Shown here piece by piece: positions 23,545-30,663 of a stretch of DNA of 64,000 bases; position 1 is the stretch's first letter, and each line of letters starts with the position of its first letter. The notes below the pieces were generated by a model. That model saw only the letters and a list, made by a program, of their open reading frames with translations. It did not search any database and had not been told where the DNA came from. Origin of the DNA: Nocardioides sp. QY071 (GTDB lineage: Bacteria > Actinomycetota > Actinomycetes > Propionibacteriales > Nocardioidaceae); NCBI RefSeq assembly GCF_029961765.1, contig NZ_CP124681.1, positions 4,650,001 to 4,714,000 on the forward strand. Direction: 5' to 3'. Made by a program: the position numbers and the translations under genes.

Positions 23545-24171
23545 ATGTCCGTTGCCGAGCCCACCCTGCTCAGCGTGCTGCGCGTCGTCGAGCTGAAGGG
23601 CCGGGTCCGCGAGGCCGACGTGGCCACGCCCCTGGGGATCACCCCCGAGGCGGCTGGCGCCCTGCTGGCGGATCTCGCGGCCGCGGGCGAGCTGGTCAAG
23701 GCCGGCGCCGGCTTCCGGCTCGCCGATCCCGGCCGCGACCGCCTGGCCGAGCTGCTCGCCGCCGACGCGGCGAGTGTCGACCAGCCCTCCCTCGCCTCGG
23801 CGTACGACGACTTCTGCGTCGTCAATGCCGACCTCAAGACCATCGTGACCGCGTGGCAGCTCAGGGCCGACGGCACGCCGAACGACCACACCGACGCGGC
23901 GTACGACGCCGAGGTGCTCGCGCGCCTCGCCGACCTGCACGCCCGGGTTCTCCCGCTCGTCGAGCGGCTCGCGCAGATCGCGCCGCGCCTGGCCCGCTAT
24001 CCCCAGCGCCTGCAGCACGCGCAGGACCGGCTGGCCGGGGGCGACACCACCTGGGTGGCTCGCCCGATCCTCGACAGCTACCACACGGTGTGGTTCGAGC
24101 TCCACGAGGACCTGATCCAGCTCAGCGGCCGTACCCGGCTCGAAGAGGCGGTCGCGGGCCGGGCGCACTGA
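23545..24171 (+). CDS. Winged-helix-like protein of unknown function
   Basis: 208 residues. The first 75 look like a winged helix (LLSVLRVVELKGRVREADVATPLGITPEAAGALLADLAAAGELV followed by a GAGFRLADPGRDRL wing). The remainder is all-helical, with many Arg/Leu/His (ARVLPLVERLAQIAPRLARY) and a final conserved-looking HTVWFELHEDLIQLSGR. I do not recognise a named family. It may be a regulator, or a helical partner of the phosphotransfer proteins coded nearby. The ATG has GAGGAGATCGAG upstream, the same leader as kshA. Its stop overlaps the start of the next gene (TGATG). Confidence 0.75.
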   Translation: MSVAEPTLLSVLRVVELKGRVREADVATPLGITPEAAGALLADLAAAGELVKAGAGFRLADPGRDRLAELLAADAASVDQPSLASAYDDFCVVNADLKTIVTAWQLRADGTPNDHTDAAYDAEVLARLADLHARVLPLVERLAQIAPRLARYPQRLQHAQDRLAGGDTTWVARPILDSYHTVWFELHEDLIQLSGRTRLEEAVAGRAH

Positions 24172-25670
24172 TGGGCGACCTCGCGGCCGACCTCGTGGCC
24201 GATGTCGTGGCCGATGTCGTCGTCCTCGGCCACGGCGCGGCCGGCTGCGCCGCGGCGATCGAGGCCCACGACGCGGGTGCCCGCGTGGTGCTCGTCGACA
24301 AGATGCCCGCCGGCCTCGAGGGTGGCAGCACCCGCGTGTCCGGTGGCGCGTGGTGGGAGCCGTCGAGCGCCGAGCGGGCCGCGGTCTACCTGCGCAGCCT
24401 GTGCGGCGAGCGCCGCGTCCCCGAGCCGGTCATCGCGGCATGGGCCGAGGAGTGCACCCGCACCACCGCGTGGATGCGGGACACCGTCGGCGCCGAGGTC
24501 GGCGCCGTCCCGGGCACCCTGGACCGCGGCATCGCCGGCACGGTCGTCGAGATCCCGCCGGAGTTCCCCGAGCTCGAGGGCAGCGACGCGGTCACCGGCT
24601 GGCGTGCCGTCGGCGGCGCGCTCGGCCGCTCCCGACTGCTGACCGCACTCACCGAGGCACTCGCCCGCCGCGACATCACGGTGCTCCTCGGCACCCGTGC
24701 CGAGCGCCTCGTCCAGGACGCCGACGGCACGGTCGTCGGAGTCCAGGTCACCGACGCCGACGGCGCCCGCCGCACCCTCCCTGCGGCGGGCGGCGTCGTG
24801 CTCGCGACCGGCGGCTTCGAGGGCGACGCCGGCATGGTCCGCGACTACCTCCGCTTCCCGGACACGCTGACCTGGGGCTCGCCGTACAACACCGGCGACG
24901 GGCACCGGATGGCCCAGAAGGCCGGCGCCGACCTGTGGCACATGGACAACATGACCAGCATCGAGGGCTTCCGGGTGCCGGGCTTCGAGAGCGGCTTCTA
25001 CGCGCGGTTCTCCTTCCGCAAGGGCTTCCTGTACGTCGACGGCGACGGCCGGCGCTGCGTCGACGAGCTGCCCCGGACCGGGCACGGCCAGGGCCTGGTG
25101 CACGGGGCCTACGAGCACGTCCCCGTCCGCAGCCTGCACGCCGTCTTCGACGAGGAGACCCGCCTGGCCGGGCCCGTCTCGCCCACCGCGGCGATGCTGC
25201 CGGTCGGCTGGAACGTGCTGGTCGAGGGCTACGAGTGGAGCTGGGACAACAGCGTCGAGGTCGAGAAGGGATGGCTGCGCAAGGCCGACACGCTCGAGGA
25301 GCTCGCACCGCTGATCGGCGTCGACCCGGTGCTGCTGGTCACCTCGGTGGCCCGGTACAACGCGGCCTGCGCGGCCGGCTTCGACGAGCAGTTCGGCCGC
25401 GAGCCGTCGACCTTGGTCGCGCTCGGCGACGGTCCGTACTACGCGTTCACGTCGGCGCCGATGGTCGCCTGGAGCAACGGCGGCCCGCGCCGCAACGAGC
25501 ACGCCGAGGTGCTCGACCCGTTCGGCGACACCATCCCCGGCCTGTACGCCGCGGGCGGGGTCAGCACGAGCTACAGCTGGTGCAAGGACGGCGGCATGCA
25601 CATCGCCGACGCACTGGCGTTCGGCCGGATCGCGGGTCGACGGGCGAGCGCCCGGGCGCTCGGCGCGTGA
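24171..25670 (+). CDS. FAD-binding dehydrogenase (FAD_binding_2 family)
   Basis: 499 residues. The FAD motif is VVVLGHGAAGCAAAIEAHDAG with VVLVDKMPAGLEGGSTRVSG, and the C-terminal FAD contact is GLYAAGGVSTSYSWCKDGG. A middle region (FSFRKGFLYVDGDGRRCVDEL) resembles fumarate reductase or ketosteroid dehydrogenase relatives. It is coupled to the winged-helix-like gene by a one-base TGATG overlap. The end abuts the stop of the convergent SDR gene with no gap (TGA-TCA). The acceptor substrate is unknown; a steroid-like ketone is inferred from context. Confidence 0.86.
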   Translation: MGDLAADLVADVVADVVVLGHGAAGCAAAIEAHDAGARVVLVDKMPAGLEGGSTRVSGGAWWEPSSAERAAVYLRSLCGERRVPEPVIAAWAEECTRTTAWMRDTVGAEVGAVPGTLDRGIAGTVVEIPPEFPELEGSDAVTGWRAVGGALGRSRLLTALTEALARRDITVLLGTRAERLVQDADGTVVGVQVTDADGARRTLPAAGGVVLATGGFEGDAGMVRDYLRFPDTLTWGSPYNTGDGHRMAQKAGADLWHMDNMTSIEGFRVPGFESGFYARFSFRKGFLYVDGDGRRCVDELPRTGHGQGLVHGAYEHVPVRSLHAVFDEETRLAGPVSPTAAMLPVGWNVLVEGYEWSWDNSVEVEKGWLRKADTLEELAPLIGVDPVLLVTSVARYNAACAAGFDEQFGREPSTLVALGDGPYYAFTSAPMVAWSNGGPRRNEHAEVLDPFGDTIPGLYAAGGVSTSYSWCKDGGMHIADALAFGRIAGRRASARALGA

Positions 25671-26489
25671 TCAGCGCACGATCGCGGGGTTGACCGCGGG
25701 CGGTCCGCCCAGCATCGACCGGTGCGAGGGCGGCTGCCCGCCGTCGACGTCCGTCACGCCGAGCTCGACGGCGAGCTCCGCGTTGACGACGACCTGCCCG
25801 TTCCACCGCGCCCGGTCGGGGTGCTGCCACAGCGCCGCGATCACCCGGCCGGGAAGCTCCACGGACTCGGTGCGGGCAGCCAGGTCGCCGTACTTGTCGG
25901 GATCGGCCTCGAGCGCGGCGAGCGTCCGCTCGGTGCGCAGGATGCCCATCCACAGCGAGATCGCGGTGACGCCGTGGGGCTCCAGGTCGATCGCCATGTC
26001 GTGCGCCAGCCGGTCGACGCCGGCCTTCGCGGCGCCGTACGCCGGGCCGTGCATGTAGCACCCGCCGCCGAAGGACGAGGTGTTCACGAGTAGCCCGCGG
26101 GCCTCGATCAGCAGCGGCGCGGCGTACCAGCCGGCGGCGTACGTCGAACGCAGGCCGACGTCGAACATCCGCTGGTGGTCCAGCGGCCGCTCCCAGAACG
26201 GCTGGTCCTCGCCGAGCCCGGACGGCAGCGCGATCGCGTTGTTGACGAGGACGTCGAGGCGACCCTGTTCCTCCCCCACTCGGCTGAACAGGGCCGCCAC
26301 GGCGTCGTCGTCACCGTGGTCGCAGACCACACCGATCCCGTGGCCGCCGCGGGCGGTGACCTCGTCGGCGACGTCTGCGACCGAGGCCGAACGACCGGTC
26401 AGGTAGACGGTCGCGCCGAGGTCGCCGAGCGCCCGGGCGATGCCGCGGCCGGCGCCCCGCGAGGCACCGGTCACGACCGCGACACTCAC
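25671..26489 (-). CDS. Short-chain dehydrogenase/reductase
   Basis: 272 residues of the classical-type SDR fold: VTGASRGAGRGIARALGDLG near the N-terminus, the VNNAIALPSGL segment in place of NNAG, and a YGAAKAG motif (YxxxK). The catalytic Ser region is LLVNTSSFGGGCYMHG. It is coupled to the PPDK-like gene upstream by GTGA overlap (GTG at 26489). The C-terminal tail (GGQPPSHRSMLGGPP) is longer than usual. Substrate not predictable; an alcohol or ketone of the pathway is likely. Confidence 0.88.
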   Translation of the reverse strand: MSVAVVTGASRGAGRGIARALGDLGATVYLTGRSASVADVADEVTARGGHGIGVVCDHGDDDAVAALFSRVGEEQGRLDVLVNNAIALPSGLGEDQPFWERPLDHQRMFDVGLRSTYAAGWYAAPLLIEARGLLVNTSSFGGGCYMHGPAYGAAKAGVDRLAHDMAIDLEPHGVTAISLWMGILRTERTLAALEADPDKYGDLAARTESVELPGRVIAALWQHPDRARWNGQVVVNAELAVELGVTDVDGGQPPSHRSMLGGPPAVNPAIVR

Positions 26490-27937
26490 CCGATCTCCGC
26501 CGCCCAGGCCTGGAGCCGGGCGAGATAGGGGTTCTCCTCGGCAGCGACGGTCTCGATCCGGCCCTCCCAGACCTCGCCGGTCGCGCCGTCGACGGTGATC
26601 TCGCGACCCACCAGCGACTCGACCGTGCCGGCACCGCAGCCGACGACGCAGGGACGCGCGATCTCGCGGCTGACGACGGCGGCGTGCGAGGTCGCACCGC
26701 CGTACTCCGTCACGATGCCGTTGGCGGCGAGCATGCCGTGCAGGTCGTCGGGCGAGGTGGCGGAGCGGACCAGGATGACGTCCTCACCGGCCTCCGCACG
26801 CTCCTCGGCCTCGTCGGGGTCGGCGACGGCGACGCCGTACGCCAGGCCGGGGCAGGCCGACTCGCCGGTCGCGATCGGCGTACCGGTCCCGGAGCCGGAC
26901 GCGGCCTCGACGACCGCCTGCAGCTGCTCGGCGCTGACCCGGGCCACGGCCTCGGCCGGCGTGAGGACGCCCTCGTCGACCAGGTCGACCGCGATCCGTA
27001 CGGCGGCCGCCGCCGTCCGCTTGGCCGCCCGGGTCTGCAGCAGCCACAGCCGTCCGCCCTCGACGGTGAACTCGATGTCCTGCACGTCGCGCCCGGACTC
27101 CTCCAGGGTCGCGGTGGCCTTCATCAGGTCGGCGTGCACGGTCGGCATCTGCTCGGCGAGCGTCGCCAGCGGCTTCGGAGTGACCCGGCCGGACACGACG
27201 TCCTCGCCCTGGCCGCGGACGAGCCACTCGCCGAACGGGGCGGGGTCGCCGGTGCTCGGGTCGCGCGAGAAGAGCACGCCGGTGCCGGAGTCGTCGTCGA
27301 GGTTGCCGAAGACCATCGCCTGCACGGTGACGGCGGTGCCGAGGTCGTCGGCGATCCCCCGCGTGCGGCGGTAGGTCCGGGCGCGGGCGGACTGCCACGA
27401 GCCGAAGACGGCCGCCACGGCCGCGCGCAGCTGGGCCCACGCGTCGTCGGGGACCGGGCCCTCGGCCACGGTCTCCTGGTACTGCCGCACGAAGCGCTCG
27501 CGGGTGTCGGCGACGTGCGCCTCGTCGCCGCTCTCGGCGACCAGCGCGGCCGCGGTCGCGTCGGTGAGGCCGAGGTTGAGGACGGTGTCCATCATCCCGG
27601 GCATGCTGACCGGGGCGCCGCTGCGCACCGAGACGAGCAGCGGGCGCTCGGTGCTCCCGAAGCGGCGGCCGGTCTCCTCCTCGAGGAAGGCGACGCCGCG
27701 TCGTACCTGCTTCCAGACGTCGTCGGGGAGCGCGCCGTCGGCGGCGTAGAAGGCCGCGCAGCAGCCGGTCGTCAGGGCCACGGCGGGCGGGACGGGCAGG
27801 CCGAGCGCACGCATCGCGTTGACGCTCCACGCCTTGCCGCCGATGGCGGCGCGGTCGAGCTCGCAGGTGCCGTCGAGACGGACGACGTCGGCACGGATGC
27901 CGGCAGCGATGGCCGGTCGGTCGATGGTCGCCATCAT
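26486..27937 (-). CDS. PPDK-like ATP-grasp/phosphohistidine protein lacking the PEP barrel
   Basis: 483 residues that match the first two domains of pyruvate phosphate dikinase. The ATP-grasp part has LLVSVRSGAPVSMPGMMDTV near residue 100 and SGTGVLFSRDPSTGDPAPFG. The swivelling domain has YGGATSHAAVVSREIARPC with phospho-accepting His418. The protein then ends about 65 residues on, whereas PPDK continues with a TIM barrel for PEP/pyruvate (total near 880). The ends are clean: the ATG at 27937 overlaps the upstream stop (ATGA), so the shortness is not a frameshift. It can probably load phosphate from ATP onto His418 and needs a partner to use it. The second swivel protein at 30664 is the obvious candidate. 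Confidence 0.85.
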   Translation of the reverse strand: MMATIDRPAIAAGIRADVVRLDGTCELDRAAIGGKAWSVNAMRALGLPVPPAVALTTGCCAAFYAADGALPDDVWKQVRRGVAFLEEETGRRFGSTERPLLVSVRSGAPVSMPGMMDTVLNLGLTDATAAALVAESGDEAHVADTRERFVRQYQETVAEGPVPDDAWAQLRAAVAAVFGSWQSARARTYRRTRGIADDLGTAVTVQAMVFGNLDDDSGTGVLFSRDPSTGDPAPFGEWLVRGQGEDVVSGRVTPKPLATLAEQMPTVHADLMKATATLEESGRDVQDIEFTVEGGRLWLLQTRAAKRTAAAAVRIAVDLVDEGVLTPAEAVARVSAEQLQAVVEAASGSGTGTPIATGESACPGLAYGVAVADPDEAEERAEAGEDVILVRSATSPDDLHGMLAANGIVTEYGGATSHAAVVSREIARPCVVGCGAGTVESLVGREITVDGATGEVWEGRIETVAAEENPYLARLQAWAAEIG

Positions 27938-28683
27938 GAGAAGTACAGGCCGCTGGTGATGCCACCGTCGACGACGAACTCGCCGCCGGTCGAGTAGCTG
28001 GACAGGTCGGACAGCAGGAACGCCACGAGCGGCGAGACCTCCTCGGGCTGGCCCCAGCGGGGGATCGGGAACTTCGCGAACGCCGCACCCGCGGCGTCGC
28101 CGCCCTCGTGCTGGGTCATCGGGGTGGCGATGCCGCCGGGGTGGATCGAGTTGACCCGGATCCCGGCCGGGCCGAGCTCCTGGGCGGCGGCCTTGGTGAG
28201 GCCGCGGACCGCGAACTTGCTGGCCGTGTAGGCGGTCGTGAAGCCGGTGCCGAGCAGGCCGTTGATCGAGGAGATGTTGACGATCGATCCGCCGCCCGCG
28301 TCGGTGATCACCGGGGCGACCGCGCGCAGGCCGAGGAAGGAGCCGGTCACGTTGATGTCCATGATCCGCTGGAACGCCTCGGGCGTGGTGTCGGCGAGCG
28401 AGCCGAAGCTGAGCACGCCGGCGTTGTTGACCAAGCCGTGCACGGCGCCGAAGGCCTCCACGGCGGCCGCCACGATCGCGTCCCAGTCCGCCGCCGAGGT
28501 GACGTCGTGATGCACGAACACGGCGGCGTCGCCGAGCTCCTTGGCGAGGATCTCACCGGCGTCGTCGATGACGTCGCCGATGACCACCTTCGCACCCTCG
28601 GCGACCAGGTGCCGGGCGTGCGAGGCCCCCATGCCGCGGGCTCCGCCCGTGATGATGATGACGCGTCCGTCCAGCGTTCCCAT
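27934..28683 (-). CDS. Short-chain dehydrogenase, 3alpha/20beta-hydroxysteroid type
   Basis: 249 residues. Cofactor motif TGGARGMGASHARHLVAEG with VVIGDVIDDAG (Asp for NAD), NNAG (VNNAGVLSFGSL), catalytic Ser in IVNISSINGLLG, and YTASK. The combination MGxSHA plus GVxxFxxxxxTxPEAF is common in 3alpha,20beta-HSD and related actinobacterial enzymes. The ATG at 28683 follows the KstD-like gene by 29 nt; its stop overlaps the start of the PPDK-like gene. Oxidation or reduction of a steroid hydroxyl/keto group is the best guess. Confidence 0.9.
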   Translation of the reverse strand: MGTLDGRVIIITGGARGMGASHARHLVAEGAKVVIGDVIDDAGEILAKELGDAAVFVHHDVTSAADWDAIVAAAVEAFGAVHGLVNNAGVLSFGSLADTTPEAFQRIMDINVTGSFLGLRAVAPVITDAGGGSIVNISSINGLLGTGFTTAYTASKFAVRGLTKAAAQELGPAGIRVNSIHPGGIATPMTQHEGGDAAGAAFAKFPIPRWGQPEEVSPLVAFLLSDLSSYSTGGEFVVDGGITSGLYFS

Positions 28684-28712
28684 GGCTGTCTCTCCTTGTC
28701 CTGCCGGTGTTC

Positions 28713-30383
28713 TCAGTTGGTGGCGCCGGCGGCGTGCAGCGCGGCGAGGTAGCCGAAGACCATGGCGGGGCCGATGGTCGCGCCGGCACCGGCGTAGTCG
28801 TTGCCCATGACCGAGGCGGCCACGTTGCCCGTGGCGTAGAGGCCCACGACGGCATTGCCGTCGGCGTCGAGCACCTTGCCGACGCGGTCGGTCACCAGCC
28901 CGCCCTTGGTGCCGAGGTCGCCGGCCTCGATCCGCACGGCGTAGTACGGCGCGTTGTCGACCGCGCCGAGCACCGGGTTGGGCAGCGTCGGGTCGCCGTA
29001 GTAGCGGTCGTAGGCGCTCTCGCCGCGACCGAAGTCGGTGTCCTTGCCGCTGGCGACGATCTCGTTCCAGCGCCGCACGCTGGCGGTGAGGGTGGCGGCG
29101 TCCATGCCGGTCAGCCGCGCCAGCTCGTCGAGGGTTCCGGCCTTGTGGGCGGTGCCGGCGTCGTACCACTTCTGCGGCAGGTCGGCGCCCGGGACCGTGG
29201 CGCCGAACGGGTAGCGGCGCCGCGCGGTGTGGTCCATCACGAACCAGAGGTAGGCGTGCCCGTGGGCGATCTGGTCGTGCACGAAGGTGACGTACGGCGA
29301 CGCCTCGTTGGTGAACCGCTCGCCCTCGGGCGACAGGATGACCGAGTTGGGGATCGAACGCTCGGAGACCAGCGAGTGCACGCGGCCGTCGGGCTTGCGC
29401 ACCGCGGGCATCCACCAGGCGTCGTCCATCAGGTCGAGGGCGCCGCCGGCCGCGTGGCCGATCAGGATGCCGTCGCCGGTGTTGGTGTCGGCGCCGCCGG
29501 ACACATCGGCGCGGCCGACCTCGGGGAGGTACTCCTTGCGCATCGCCTCGTTGTGGTCGAACCCGCCGCTGGCGATGATCACGCCGCGTCGGGCCCGGAT
29601 CCGGTACGGCGCACCGTCGCGCTCGACGACAGCGCCGAGCACCGTGCCGTCCTCGTCACGGACGAGGTCGAGCAGCGGGGTCTCCAGCCAGACCGGGACG
29701 CCGGCGTCGCGCAGCGAGATCCGCAGCCGGGCGACCAGCGCCAGGCCGAGCGAGACCATCTGGCGGCGGCGCAGCTTGTTGAGGGTGGCCTTCACGCCGA
29801 GCTTGAGCGCGCGCCACCGGCCGCGCCAGGTGCGGGTGACCATGTTGAGGTGCACGTAGTCGGCGGAGGTGATGATCAGGCCGCCGGGGATCTTCATCGC
29901 GCTGCCGCGCTGGGTGTAGGCGAGCTCGCCGAGCTTGTGCATGTCGAACGGCGGGCACTCGACGGAGCGACCCTCAGGACGTCCCCCCGGCGCCTCGGGG
30001 TGGTAGTCCGAGTAGCCGGGGCACCAGCTGAACTCGAGGTGCTTGGTCTGCTTCTCGAACATCCGGAACATCGCCGGACCGTGGTGCGCGTAGGCCTGGA
30101 GCCGGTCGCGGGCGATCGTGCCGTGGGTGATGTGCTCGAGGTACTCGACCACCCGCTCCTCGGGGTCGGTGATGCCCGCGCGCTCCAGGGTCGGGTTGTT
30201 CGGGACCCAGATGCCGCCTCCGGACAGGGCGGTGGTGCCGCCGTACGTCGCCGCCTTCTCTACGAGCAGCGTGTCGAGCCGGGACAGGGCACCCGTGAGC
30301 GCGGCGGTCATGCCGCCCGCGCCCGCGCCGACCACGAGCAGGTCGACCTCGTGCTGCCAGGCCGTCGTGATCGGGTCCGTCAT
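28713..30383 (-). CDS. FAD-dependent 3-ketosteroid dehydrogenase-like protein (KstD type)
   Basis: 556 residues, normal for KstD. The N-terminal FAD site is VVGAGAGGMTAALTGALSRL, followed by EKAATYGGTTALSGGGIWVP, a hallmark of delta-1-ketosteroid dehydrogenases. Near the C-terminus the catalytic Tyr segment APYYAVRIEAGDLGTKGGLV and the FAD-closing GNVAASVMGNDYAGAGATIG match the family. Such enzymes introduce a double bond in ring A. ATG at 30383 with AGGAGG 5 nt away. It leads the operon with SDR, PPDK-like and SDR genes. A delta-4 or other ketosteroid specificity cannot be excluded. Confidence 0.9.
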   Translation of the reverse strand: MTDPITTAWQHEVDLLVVGAGAGGMTAALTGALSRLDTLLVEKAATYGGTTALSGGGIWVPNNPTLERAGITDPEERVVEYLEHITHGTIARDRLQAYAHHGPAMFRMFEKQTKHLEFSWCPGYSDYHPEAPGGRPEGRSVECPPFDMHKLGELAYTQRGSAMKIPGGLIITSADYVHLNMVTRTWRGRWRALKLGVKATLNKLRRRQMVSLGLALVARLRISLRDAGVPVWLETPLLDLVRDEDGTVLGAVVERDGAPYRIRARRGVIIASGGFDHNEAMRKEYLPEVGRADVSGGADTNTGDGILIGHAAGGALDLMDDAWWMPAVRKPDGRVHSLVSERSIPNSVILSPEGERFTNEASPYVTFVHDQIAHGHAYLWFVMDHTARRRYPFGATVPGADLPQKWYDAGTAHKAGTLDELARLTGMDAATLTASVRRWNEIVASGKDTDFGRGESAYDRYYGDPTLPNPVLGAVDNAPYYAVRIEAGDLGTKGGLVTDRVGKVLDADGNAVVGLYATGNVAASVMGNDYAGAGATIGPAMVFGYLAALHAAGATN

Positions 30384-30472
30384 CGTGTCCTCCTGGGGCG
30401 TGCTGCGGGGCTGCTCGGTCGTGGGGCGTGCGGTCCTAGACAACGGACCGGCGTGCGCCGGTGGGGCGGAAG

Positions 30473-30487
30473 TCCCGTTCAGCGAGA
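30473..30487. promoter_or_regulatory. Imperfect island operator copy, TCCCGTTCAGCGAGA
   Basis: One arm is exact (TCCCG), the other has one change (CGAGA). It lies about 97 nt upstream of the KstD-like gene, the same distance as site 1 from its gene, and 90 bp from the better copy. Confidence 0.4.
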
Positions 30488-30562
30488 AGCGCGGTCGTCG
30501 GGCACGGCGGGGGCGGCCCGGACCGGGAGCCTGCGGCCCGCTCCGCTCCCGCTTCAGGAGTC

Positions 30563-30577
30563 TCCCGCTGAGTGGGA
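30563..30577. promoter_or_regulatory. Island operator site 4, TCCCGCTGAGTGGGA
   Basis: One mismatch in an arm (TGGGA instead of CGGGA); the left half TCCCGCTGA is as in sites 1 and 3. It is centred 94 nt upstream of the gene at 30664. The intergenic stretch 30384-30663 is a divergent promoter region and holds no gene. Confidence 0.6.
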
Positions 30578-30663
30578 CTCCGGGACGTGACCGGCCTCAC
30601 GGGCCGGACGCTCCTCGTCTGGCTCCGGTACGAGGGGCCGGGGAACCACGAGGAGGAGAGTCC

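Noticed and set aside
26486..27937. Truncated pseudogene of PPDK
   Set aside because: Both ends overlap neighbours by 4 bp with correct frames, the domain boundary is clean, and all visible active-site motifs are intact, so a designed two-domain protein is more likely.
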